From NCBI GenBank assembly GCA_963747735.1, contig CAVVGE010000001.1:790118-854117 (forward strand): a stretch of DNA of 64,000 nt, in the 5' to 3' direction. How positions within the stretch are numbered: the stretch's first letter is position 1; the number at the start of each line of letters is the position of its first letter. Source of the DNA: AP-15 sp963747735 (GTDB lineage Bacteria; Pseudomonadota; Alphaproteobacteria; ATCC43930; CGMCC-115725). Positions 55,918-63,665 of the stretch are shown here, piece by piece. The notes below the pieces were generated by a model. The model worked only from the letters and a program-made list of their open reading frames with translations. It searched no databases and was not told the DNA's origin. The position numbers were made by a program, and so were the translations under genes.

Positions 55918-57129
55918 ATGCAGGTTCCGAACACGTTTCGCGGCGGCCCCGACGAGCACGGCCATTTCGGCATCTATGGCGGGCGGTTTGTCGCCGAGAC
56001 CTTGATGCCATTGGTGCTCGCGGTCGAGCGGGCCTATGGCGAGGCGCGGGCCGACCCGGAGTTTCAGGCCGAGCTCGACCATTACCTCGAGCATTATGTC
56101 GGCCGGCCGAGCCCCTTATATTTTGCCGAGCGGCTGACAAAGCATTTTGGCGGCGCCAAGATTTATTTGAAGCGCGACGAGCTCAACCATACCGGCGCGC
56201 ACAAGATCAACAACGTGCTGGGCCAAACCTTGCTGGCGCGGCGCATGGGAAAAACCCGGATCATCGCCGAGACCGGGGCCGGGCAGCACGGGGTGGCGAC
56301 GGCGACGGCTTGCGCCCTATTCGACCTGCCCTGCGTCGTCTATATGGGCGCCACCGACATCGAGCGGCAAAAGCCCAATGTCTTTCGCATGAAATTGCTC
56401 GGCGCCGAAATCGTGCCGGTGCATTCGGGGACGGGCACATTGAAAGACGCGATGAACGAGGCGCTGCGCGACTGGGTCGCCCATGTCGACGACACGTTCT
56501 ACGTGATCGGCACGGTCGCCGGACCGCATCCTTACCCGGCGATGGTGCGCGATTTCCAATCGGTCATCGGCAACGAGACGCGCGCCCAGCTGCGACGCGC
56601 CGAGGGCCGGCTGCCCGACACGCTCGTCGCCTGCATCGGCGGCGGCTCGAATGCGATGGGGCTGTTTCACCCGTTTCTCGACGAGCCGAATATCCGGATG
56701 ATCGGGGTCGAGGCCGGCGGCCACGGGCTCGACACCGGGCTGCACGCGGCCTCGCTGAATGGCGGCGTGCCCGGCGTGCTGCACGGCAACCGCACCTACC
56801 TGCTTCAGGACGAGGACGGGCAGATCAAGGACGCGCATTCGATCTCGGCCGGGCTCGACTATCCCGGCATCGGGCCCGAGCATGCCTGGCTGCACGATCT
56901 CGGCCGGGTCGAATACGTCGCGATCACCGACGAGGAAGCGCTCGCCGCGTTTCAGCTCCTGAGCCGGCTCGAGGGCATCATTCCGGCCTTGGAGCCGGCG
57001 CATGCGCTCGCGCACGTCGCGAAGATCGCGCCGGCGCTGCCGCGCGACCATGTTCTCGTGATGAATTTGTGCGGCCGCGGCGACAAGGACATCTTCGCCG
57101 TCGCCGACCGGCTTGGCGTGCGGCTGTGA
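55918..57129 (+). CDS. trpB: tryptophan synthase beta chain
   Basis: PLP enzyme that joins indole and serine to form tryptophan. The 403-residue length is normal. PLP-binding Lys96 is in NHTGAHKINN; other landmarks are GRPSPLYFAERL, ETGAGQHGVA, CIGGGSNAMG (phosphate loop) and the C-terminal MNLCGRGDKD. The start at ATG 55918 has AGGAGG immediately upstream. The alpha-chain gene is not adjacent as usual but 503 bases away. Confidence 0.97.
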   Translation: MQVPNTFRGGPDEHGHFGIYGGRFVAETLMPLVLAVERAYGEARADPEFQAELDHYLEHYVGRPSPLYFAERLTKHFGGAKIYLKRDELNHTGAHKINNVLGQTLLARRMGKTRIIAETGAGQHGVATATACALFDLPCVVYMGATDIERQKPNVFRMKLLGAEIVPVHSGTGTLKDAMNEALRDWVAHVDDTFYVIGTVAGPHPYPAMVRDFQSVIGNETRAQLRRAEGRLPDTLVACIGGGSNAMGLFHPFLDEPNIRMIGVEAGGHGLDTGLHAASLNGGVPGVLHGNRTYLLQDEDGQIKDAHSISAGLDYPGIGPEHAWLHDLGRVEYVAITDEEALAAFQLLSRLEGIIPALEPAHALAHVAKIAPALPRDHVLVMNLCGRGDKDIFAVADRLGVRL

Positions 57130-57632
57130 GCCGCATCGCGTGGCGAGGTATCAGCGAGCATTCGCTCAACCTCACCGTTGTGCAACGACGCAGTCGCCGG
57201 CAGCGCTTAATGAGGAAGGAATGGATCGCAAAGCGCGCGGCCTCCAATCGTGATAAGAAAGCGTGTGGGAGCAATGATGAAGGTCAGGAATCGCATTGAT
57301 ATCGCGCCCGACGGCTAGCTTACCGGCCGCGATCGGGTCTGCCCGCGGGCGAGCATGAAGCCGAGCTGATACTGGTCGGGAATCCCAAACCGGCTGCGAG
57401 TCGAACGCTGATGCACTTCTCGCCCGCGTTCATGCAATCCAGCAGGAGGTAGGGCGATTGCCAGTCCTGGACCGCCGAAGCCCAGATGAAATCATCGGCT
57501 ACAACGAACACGGATAACATTGCGGCTAGAGGACGAAATGAGACGCGGCAGGGATTTGCTGATCGGCCCCCCTCACCCTTCCCTCTCCCCCCGGCCGGCG
57601 GGGGGAGAGGAAAAACGGACAGGGGCAGCGCT
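57130..57632. other. 503-base trpB-trpA interval
   Basis: No conserved gene is seen on either strand. Near its end CCTCTCCCCCC (57582-57592) and GGGGGGAGAGG (57600-57610) form a perfect 11-bp palindrome around GGCCGGC. This is a dispersed-repeat type also seen near 4610-4632. The middle (57305-57535) has scattered residues on the minus strand that look like the remains of a small secreted protein, but no family is recognised. Confidence 0.5.
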
Positions 57633-58457
57633 GTGAGCCGGATCGAGCAGCGCTTCACCGAGCTGCGCGGCGCGGGGCGGGCGGGGTTCGCCGCCTATCT
57701 GACCGCGGGCGATCCCGATCCCGATACCTCGGCTGCGCTGTTCGCCGGTCTCCCGGAGGCCGGCGCGGATTTGATCGAGATCGGCATGCCGTTTTCCGAT
57801 CCGATGGCCGACGGCCCGGCGATCCAGGATGCGGGGCACCGCGCGCTGAAAGCGGGGATGACCCTGCGCGGCACGCTCGCGCTGGTGCGCGGGCTGCGCC
57901 GTCGCGACGATAGGACGCCGATCGTGCTGATGGGCTATTACAACCCGATCTACCGGCACGGCGCCGAACGCTTTGTCGGCGAGGCGGCAGCGGCCGGGGT
58001 CGATGGCGTCATCGTCGTCGATCTGCCGCCCGAGGAGGATGGCGAATTGGCCGAGCCGGCGCGCCGGGCCGGTCTCGACGTGATCCGGCTCGCGACCCCG
58101 ACCAGCGACGAGCAGCGGCTGCCGCGCATCGTCGAGGGCGCTGGCGGCTTTATCTACTATGTCGCGATCGCCGGGATCACCGGCACCCGCTCGGCCGACA
58201 CCGCCGAGGTCGCAACCGCTGTCGCCCGGCTGCGCCGGTTCACCGCGCTGCCGGTGGCGGTCGGCTTTGGCATCAAGAACCCCGAGCAGGCCGCCGCGGT
58301 CGCGCGCGCCGCCGATGCCGCCGCCGTGGGCTCGTCCCTGGTGCAGCGCCTCGCTCTCAACCTCGACCCGGACGGCCGCGCCAAGCCCGGCCTCGTCGAT
58401 GCCGTGCTCGCCGACGTCCGGGCCCTCGCCCAGGGAGTGCGCGGCGCGCGAAGTTGA
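57633..58457 (+). CDS. trpA: tryptophan synthase alpha chain
   Basis: A 274-residue (beta/alpha)8 enzyme that splits indole-3-glycerol phosphate to indole. The catalytic Glu is in GADLIEIGMPFSDPMADGP and the catalytic Asp in VDGVIVVDLPPEE; IYYVAIAGITGTR and AVGFGIKNPEQA mark the phosphate-binding loops. GTG start at 57633 behind AGGGG. The open frame continues upstream without homology. Confidence 0.96.
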   Translation: MSRIEQRFTELRGAGRAGFAAYLTAGDPDPDTSAALFAGLPEAGADLIEIGMPFSDPMADGPAIQDAGHRALKAGMTLRGTLALVRGLRRRDDRTPIVLMGYYNPIYRHGAERFVGEAAAAGVDGVIVVDLPPEEDGELAEPARRAGLDVIRLATPTSDEQRLPRIVEGAGGFIYYVAIAGITGTRSADTAEVATAVARLRRFTALPVAVGFGIKNPEQAAAVARAADAAAVGSSLVQRLALNLDPDGRAKPGLVDAVLADVRALAQGVRGARS

Positions 58458-58513
58458 CGCTTGGAGGCTGAGCGGGTTCCGCAAATCTCGGCTTCGGACG
58501 GTGTCGGGGTGGG

Positions 58514-58528
58514 TTAACGACGAATTTA
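58514..58528 (+). promoter_or_regulatory. candidate CtrA-binding site upstream of sciP
   Basis: TTAA (58514-58517), seven bases, TTTA (58525-58528): one mismatch from the CtrA consensus TTAA-N7-TTAA. A further TTAAC follows at 58535. The region is clearly AT-richer than its surroundings and lies about 215 bases before sciP, which CtrA controls in Caulobacter. No perfect match is present. Confidence 0.45.
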
Positions 58529-58740
58529 GTAAAATTAACTATAAATCTCGAAAATCGCTCAACCCCTCCGTGCTAAGACTTGACGTGCAGGGTCGAGCGG
58601 TCGGGTTCGGCGCGCCCGCCTGCTGCCACGATTGGCGAGCTTCGTCCGAAAGCGTATAGGTCATGGATCTGATCGAACATTGCATGTTCCGCGGGGCCGC
58701 GGTGCTGTCCTACGGGGCAGTGGTTGAGCGGAGGTGAGCG

Positions 58741-58974
58741 ATGGTCGAGCTCCCGCCTCCAAACGTCACCAGGTGGACGATCCGCCGCAAAGCGGCAGTG
58801 GTCATCGCGGTCGTCGCCGGGACGATGACGCGCGACGAAGCCTGCCGGCGCTATCAGCTGACCGAAGAGGAGCTGCTCGCCTGGCAGCGCGCGTTCGAGG
58901 CGCATGGCCTGCCCGGTCTGCGCTCCACCCGCCTTCAACAATACCGCAATCCGCGCCAGCGGCCTGGATCGTGA
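58741..58974 (+). CDS. sciP: SciP-type CtrA inhibitor (DUF1153)
   Basis: A 77-residue helix-turn-helix protein of the DUF1153 family. Landmarks are LPPPNVTRWTIRRKAAVVIA, RDEACRRYQLTEEELLAWQR and LPGLRSTRLQQYR. In Caulobacter, SciP binds CtrA and prevents its transcriptional activity during the swarmer stage. A strong GGAGGTGA Shine-Dalgarno precedes the ATG at 58741. The gene stands alone, as usual. Confidence 0.93.
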   Translation: MVELPPPNVTRWTIRRKAAVVIAVVAGTMTRDEACRRYQLTEEELLAWQRAFEAHGLPGLRSTRLQQYRNPRQRPGS

Positions 58975-59047
58975 ACCGCTGGCTGACCGACCAGCTGACC
59001 AACAACGCGGTCATGATCCTCGATCACAAATACGCGTCGCGCCTCCA

Positions 59048-60022
59048 TCACCTCAGTGCAGCAACCTCCGCGTAGGCCCGCAGCTCCCGCTCCACATCGT
59101 AACCGCTGGTCCCGAAGATGATGCCGGTGGCGCCGCTGGCCTCGAGCCGGGTGAGACGTTCACGCAACTCCTCGCGTGTGCCTGTAAAGGTCATCTGTTT
59201 GGCGGCGGATACGTCGACGAGCGCGTCATGGCCGTTCGAAATGTCGAGGTTATGACCGCGGTGAACGGAGAGGTGGCGGATTTTTTCGTCCGCCCGTTCG
59301 ACGCTGGCCAGCCACGCTGCGCCGTTCGGCAGCGCTTTCACGCTCTCCGGATCGGTCGTGTACCTGTGGTGATAGGCGAGCGCGACGAGCGGTTTGACGG
59401 CGGTCGAGGCGCGCGGCGAGGTCAAGTCCTCGCCATCATCGAGGACCGTGCCGCTGGTCGAGACGAGGCAGGTCGCGAACCCTTCGGCCGGGCCGCCGAG
59501 GGAAATCAGGCCGTCGGCAATCTCTTTGGCGAGCGCGCGGGCCTTGGGGCCTTGGCCTGCCATGTAGACCGGCACGTTGATCGGACGGTCGGGCAGCCAG
59601 CCGTCGGACGCGAGGATCTGGGCGAGACCGCCGTCGATGTCGGCAACGTCGCCGCGCAGCAATGCCTTAACCTGCGCGATATGCGTGCGCATGCTGGCGA
59701 GGCTCAAGGGCTTCTTGCCCATCCCCGCACGGCCGGTAAAGCCGGTGCCGAACCCGACCATCAGGCGTCCTGGTGCCAACTGCTCGAGCGTCGCGATGGC
59801 CGAGGCCTGCGCCATCGGATGGCGATAGCTCGGGATCAGCACGGAGGGGCCAAATTTGATGCGCTTCGTCTTTTCGGCGATGCGGGCGAGCGTGACCCAT
59901 ATGTCGTGGCCAAAGGCGGGAACCTCGGGACACCAGACCGCGCGAAAGCCGAGCTCTTCGGCAAGAAGCGCGTACTCGACGGTTCGCGGGCCGGGCGGCA
60001 GGCGGAAGTCATAAGTCAGCAC
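59048..60022 (-). CDS. LLM class flavin-dependent oxidoreductase
   Basis: A 324-residue bacterial-luciferase-fold protein of the LLM class, using F420 or FMN. Landmarks are ALLAEELGFRAVWCPEVPAF, RIKFGPSVLIPSYRHPMAQA, LEQLAPGRLMVGFGTGF and PVYMAGQGPKARALAKEIAD. The 5,10-methylene-THMPT reductase-like subgroup fits best, but cofactor and substrate are not decided. It is convergent with sciP and divergent from the thymidylate-synthase-like gene. The 297-base gap to that gene holds no recognisable gene. Confidence 0.87.
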   Translation of the reverse strand: MLTYDFRLPPGPRTVEYALLAEELGFRAVWCPEVPAFGHDIWVTLARIAEKTKRIKFGPSVLIPSYRHPMAQASAIATLEQLAPGRLMVGFGTGFTGRAGMGKKPLSLASMRTHIAQVKALLRGDVADIDGGLAQILASDGWLPDRPINVPVYMAGQGPKARALAKEIADGLISLGGPAEGFATCLVSTSGTVLDDGEDLTSPRASTAVKPLVALAYHHRYTTDPESVKALPNGAAWLASVERADEKIRHLSVHRGHNLDISNGHDALVDVSAAKQMTFTGTREELRERLTRLEASGATGIIFGTSGYDVERELRAYAEVAALR

Positions 60023-60319
60023 GGGGCGTTCCAGAAATAAGCATCTTTAACCGACATTCGCCCGATTCCCGGCGATTTTGGGACAAGGTCGCCCGTTTGG
60101 CAGGTTTGGGCAATCGCAAATCGTACCGGGTTGCACGCTACTGGCCTTTGCGCTTAAAGCGGACCGTTCGGCACGCTTACCCTGGCTGACATGTTCATCT
60201 GGCAGCCGTCTTGAACCGCGGCGAAGAAAACCTATCTAGCCGTGCGCAGGGAAGCGCCACACAATGCGGTATCGCAGCGGAAATGGCTCTGACCGACCTA
60301 AAGGGCCTACCGTCTGCCA
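60023..60319. other. 297-base left boundary of the modification island
   Basis: Gene-free interval between divergent LLM and thymidylate-synthase-like genes. Base composition falls toward the right end. No tRNA, direct-repeat attachment site or integrase is seen. Promoters for both neighbours should lie here; none is convincing. Confidence 0.4.
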
Positions 60320-61318
60320 ATGCAAATCTCCCATCGCGTTCTGGATGATCTGCTCCGGAAGGTTTTCCGGAGGCTGCTGGCGAGCAAGCATCGGATCAAG
60401 GCGTCGCGCCCCGGAACGGCGCGAGAGCTTATTGGTGTCCTGCTAAAGCTAGAACGCCCTCGGGCTCGGCTCAGCCGCAGCGAGACTCGCGGTCGGGCTT
60501 TCAGTTGCCTCGGGGAGTTCCTCTGGTACCTATCCGGAGACAACCAACTCGATTTCATCCGTTACTACCTCAAGGAATACGCGAAGGAGTTGGACGACGG
60601 GAAGACAGTGTATGGTGGGTATGGCCCGCGTATTTTTTGTCAGCGCGGCCATAACCAATTGGAAAATGTTATCACGTTGTTGGGTAAACAGCCCACGTCC
60701 CGTCGTGCTGTTATTCAGTTGTTCGACGCCGAGGACATCGCAGGGAAGGAGCGCCGAAGCGATATCCCTTGCACATGCACCCTGCAATTTATGTTACGGG
60801 AGGAAAAGCTACACCTGATCGCCAGCATGCGGTCGAATGATGCCTTTAAGGGGCTGCCGCACGACATCTTCGCGTTTACCATGCTTCAAGAGGTCACGGC
60901 GAGAATGCTCGGTGTCGGCGTAGGCACGTATCGGCAGTTTGTTGGCAACCTTCACTTGTACGATTACGACGAGATCGCCGCACAGCAGTATATCGAAGAA
61001 GGGTTTCAAGACCCCGTTGCCATGCCTGCGATGCCGGAAGGCGATCCGTGGCCGTCCATTCGGGCAGTCTTGGCGGCGGAGGCACGCATCCGGGCAGGCG
61101 AAACACTCGACGCGAATGCGTGCGGCGTCGACGCCTATTGGGCGGATCTCATAAGGCTCCTGCAAATCTTCTCGGCAAAAGACAACCGGACGATCGAGGG
61201 GCTCAAGGCGAAGATGGTCTTCGGTGGCTACGCGTCGTACATCCAGAACCGCCAGCGCCGATCGGAGCGCAGAAAGAGTAAAGCCCCGGTCGAGACGGTG
61301 ATCACAGAAAGGATATGA
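60320..61318 (+). CDS. thymidylate synthase superfamily protein, divergent (predicted pyrimidine nucleotide C5 hydroxymethylase/methylase)
   Basis: A 332-residue thymidylate-synthase-fold enzyme. Substrate-phosphate arginines (R128-R129 in TSRRAVIQLFDAEDI), catalytic Cys151 (DIPCTCTLQFML), MRSNDAFKGLP and the HLY triplet (H212-Y214) are kept. Two differences from ThyA are diagnostic: His after the catalytic Cys is Thr152, and the Asn that reads the uracil edge is Asp182 (GLPHD). In known enzymes of this fold the Asn-to-Asp change favours cytosine nucleotides, as in T4 dCMP hydroxymethylase. An unusual YGGYGPRIF loop replaces YGxQWR. Codon use is less GC-biased than the flanks. The next gene starts four bases after its stop. 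Confidence 0.8.
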   Translation: MQISHRVLDDLLRKVFRRLLASKHRIKASRPGTARELIGVLLKLERPRARLSRSETRGRAFSCLGEFLWYLSGDNQLDFIRYYLKEYAKELDDGKTVYGGYGPRIFCQRGHNQLENVITLLGKQPTSRRAVIQLFDAEDIAGKERRSDIPCTCTLQFMLREEKLHLIASMRSNDAFKGLPHDIFAFTMLQEVTARMLGVGVGTYRQFVGNLHLYDYDEIAAQQYIEEGFQDPVAMPAMPEGDPWPSIRAVLAAEARIRAGETLDANACGVDAYWADLIRLLQIFSAKDNRTIEGLKAKMVFGGYASYIQNRQRRSERRKSKAPVETVITERI

Positions 61319-61322
61319 GCGC

Positions 61323-62243
61323 GTGTGGCCGACGCGACAGGCAGTAGCGGACCAACTAGACGCGAACCTCCAGGCGTTCTCCGCGAACCAATGCGCCTTG
61401 CCCGGAATTGTTGATCCCGTGGCGAGGACAACGCTCGTTAAACAAATGATCGCGAGCCAGCGTCGGCTGGACTACTCCCGCATTATCAGCAGTCGCGACA
61501 TCAGTCCGGATCGCGCCGATCCGCAGGGCCAGCTGTTCGATCCGGAGAGGGCGGCGGTTCTCCACTTTCGAGCTGGTCGGCTGGACGAGGCGTTCTGGCT
61601 CGTCTTCCTCATCACGCATTTCGGCAAGAGCTTGAAACATGGCTGGCGGATGCTCCGCGAGGTGTACGCGGGGCTCGGCACAGGTACCTGGACGTGGGCG
61701 CGCATCAACTCAAACCCGACGGCATTTCGAGCGTGGCTGCTTGCCAATCAGGGGCATATCGGGGGTGGCTTCGGCAGCCACCGGAAGCGCGAGAGCGTCA
61801 GGGCTGACCTTCCTGGTGGCACAGCCGCCGTGGTGGAAAGTTACGTCGCCTGGATAGGTCCCGCACACTCCCACGCTGCTTTAATGGCCCGTCTCATCCG
61901 GGCCGGCGGCAACAGCCCGGAGAGCATTTTCGACCACTGCTACAATTCGATGACCGTGACCCGTTTCGGTCGCCTCGGGAAATTCGATTACCTATGCCTG
62001 CTTGGGAGGTTGGGTTTTGCCAACCTCTTTCCCGGATCGGCCTACCTTGTGGGTGCAACGGGGCCTCTTGCCGGTGCGCGCCTGCTATTTGGCGGTCGGA
62101 CGGATGCTCGTCTGCGTGCGACCAACCTTGAAAACCGGCTCCGCGACTTGGACGCCGTGTTGCACGTCGGTATGCAGGTGATGGAGGACTCGCTGTGTAA
62201 TTGGCAAAAGAGCCCAAAAGACTTTGTGCACTTTCGCGGTTAG
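61323..62243 (+). CDS. predicted alpha-glutamyl/putrescinyl thymine pyrophosphorylase-type protein (clade 3)
   Basis: A 306-residue all-helical protein. It has conserved polar or aromatic clusters: KSLKHGWRMLREVYAGLGTG, WTWARINSNPTAFRAWL, a glycine/basic block IGGGFGSHRKRESVR (residues 146-160), VESYVAWIG, RFGRLGKFDYLCLLGRLG and VGATGPLAGARLLFGG, and it ends LCNWQKSPKDF. I recall this pattern as the aGPT-Pplase clade 3 family; related phage proteins join amino acids or polyamines to a pyrophosphorylated 5-hydroxymethyl pyrimidine in DNA. The assignment is from memory of the family. GTG start behind AGGAT, four bases after the thymidylate-synthase-like stop, so one operon. It ends four bases inside the facing gene. 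Confidence 0.6.
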   Translation: MWPTRQAVADQLDANLQAFSANQCALPGIVDPVARTTLVKQMIASQRRLDYSRIISSRDISPDRADPQGQLFDPERAAVLHFRAGRLDEAFWLVFLITHFGKSLKHGWRMLREVYAGLGTGTWTWARINSNPTAFRAWLLANQGHIGGGFGSHRKRESVRADLPGGTAAVVESYVAWIGPAHSHAALMARLIRAGGNSPESIFDHCYNSMTVTRFGRLGKFDYLCLLGRLGFANLFPGSAYLVGATGPLAGARLLFGGRTDARLRATNLENRLRDLDAVLHVGMQVMEDSLCNWQKSPKDFVHFRG

Positions 62244-63343
62244 GCGACCGCGGCCAGAATTTCGTCCCACCCGTACCGACGCTTGAGGAAATTCAACTGC
62301 TGCGGGCCGATCATCCGGCGATACTGCATCTGACCAACGACGATGCCGGGCGATATACCGACTGAAACGGCGAACTTGATCACATCTCGCGCTCGCGTCC
62401 GGAGCGTCGCCAGTTCCTCTTGACGATCCTGCGGAACCAGCAGGCTCTCCGAAAAGGCATTCGCCTCCTTCTCCTTTTCCGTCATATCGGCGGCATCTCC
62501 GTCGACAAACGTCGACCGATCTCCGTGCATTAGCAGATGGCCGATTTCATGGAAGAAGCTGAACCAGAACTGATCGTCAGACAGGTGGCGGAAGCTCAAG
62601 ACGATCATGGCTTTGGTGGAGGAGAGGAACCTCGTCGCTCCGCTCGCACTGCACCCTGCTGGAGCACGCAGAAATACTATGGCGATCCCCACCTCTGCGC
62701 ACAGCGCACGCAGACGTGGGATGACAAACGCGAGATTTGTGGCCTTCGTGAGCACGCGCATGTCCTGGAGACGCGCCCGCAATCCGGCTGTGCTCCAGGG
62801 TTGGCACGGGATGCTGCCGGCCAAAATTTCGGCTTGCCGCAGCCACGCCGCGAGCGCACCGAGCTTTGACTCGAATGCTGGCGAGGTCCGGAACGAAAAC
62901 CTGTTCTGGAACTCTGCGTACCGTTCCCGCCATTCATCGGGATCGTTGACATCGAAGTAGGTCAATACCGCGCGGAATAAATCCTGCGGTCGTTCGGTGG
63001 TGGGCAACCAACCAGATGTAACCATGTCCTTGATGGGCAGCGTCTTCAGCCAAGCCTTCGCCTGCTCAGTCGGTACGGCCTCTGCTATCCGCCGGAGGTC
63101 CTCATCAAATTGATGCTGCCGGGTTCTCCAGAACGTCGCCGATCCACCGACGCACCCTGCCAATTGGCCTGCAAGGCTATCGTCGATCGGCACACTGCCT
63201 GAGAGCAGCCCGTGGACGACAGAGGCGTCTCTCCCCATGTACCCGGCGAGTGCCACAGGCGATAGGCGACGGCTGTCGAGCAGCGTCCGCAGCGTATCGC
63301 CTGGTTTCGAGAACCATCCCGGTTGAAATGCTTGCTCAGGCAT
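62240..63343 (-). CDS. HigA-like HTH + ImmA/IrrE (M78) metallopeptidase fusion
   Basis: A 367-residue fusion. Residues ~10-75 are a HigA/Xre-type helix-turn-helix (KPGDTLRTLLDSRRLSPVAL, ATFWRTRQHQFDEDLRR). Residues ~215-330 are an ImmA/IrrE zinc peptidase with HEIGH (265-269) in FSFFHEIGHLLMHGD and the second-Glu region EKEANAFSESLLVP. Start ATG 63343 (MPEQAFQPG) overlaps the toxin gene by eight bases, and both read leftward. It is likely the antitoxin and a stress-triggered regulator in one chain. It overlaps the convergent pyrophosphorylase-like gene by four bases. Confidence 0.9.
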   Translation of the reverse strand: MPEQAFQPGWFSKPGDTLRTLLDSRRLSPVALAGYMGRDASVVHGLLSGSVPIDDSLAGQLAGCVGGSATFWRTRQHQFDEDLRRIAEAVPTEQAKAWLKTLPIKDMVTSGWLPTTERPQDLFRAVLTYFDVNDPDEWRERYAEFQNRFSFRTSPAFESKLGALAAWLRQAEILAGSIPCQPWSTAGLRARLQDMRVLTKATNLAFVIPRLRALCAEVGIAIVFLRAPAGCSASGATRFLSSTKAMIVLSFRHLSDDQFWFSFFHEIGHLLMHGDRSTFVDGDAADMTEKEKEANAFSESLLVPQDRQEELATLRTRARDVIKFAVSVGISPGIVVGQMQYRRMIGPQQLNFLKRRYGWDEILAAVA

Positions 63344-63665
63344 TGCGTGCCTCCAATGCAACGACCTGTATCCGGGTCACCTGGGCCCAGTCCGTCGCGC
63401 CATCGGCATCGATCGGTGGTGTGACATGCCCTGCTCGAAAGACAAGGTTGTACCCGGTATGTAGGCGCAAGGACCGCTCCGAAGGTGGACGATCGATAAT
63501 ATCGTCGCCGAACAGATCGGAAAACTCGGCGAAGGTCGTTGCCGCGGCGAAGTCCGCGAGTCGGAACGCCAGCTCACGAGCAGCGTCCTCGCCGAGAGCT
63601 GTCTTCGCCGTCCTGCGATTTTGACAGATGCTCCTCAGGCGGGATGTCGCAAATGAAAGCTCCAC
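63336..63665 (-). CDS. RelE/HigB-type toxin
   Basis: A 109-residue killer protein beginning VELSFATSRLRSICQNRRTA at GTG 63665. ARELAFRLADFAAATTFAEF follows, and the protein ends with LHTGYNLVFRAGHVTPP and DWAQVTRIQVVALE. These blocks are typical of the RelE-fold toxins that pair with HigA-M78 fusions. The frame is open upstream to 63818, but that part is not homologous. Expected activity is translation-linked mRNA cleavage. Confidence 0.82.
   Translation of the reverse strand: MELSFATSRLRSICQNRRTAKTALGEDAARELAFRLADFAAATTFAEFSDLFGDDIIDRPPSERSLRLHTGYNLVFRAGHVTPPIDADGATDWAQVTRIQVVALEARNA

Noticed and set aside
57320..57658. Minus-strand frame in the trpB-trpA gap
   Set aside because: Runs through the palindromic repeat and the trpA start; the middle part looks faintly protein-like but no family is recognised.
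60320..61318. Annotation as ordinary thymidylate synthase (thyA)
   Set aside because: The residue after the catalytic Cys and the uracil-reading Asn are both changed, and the gene context is a modification-like operon rather than folA/dfr.
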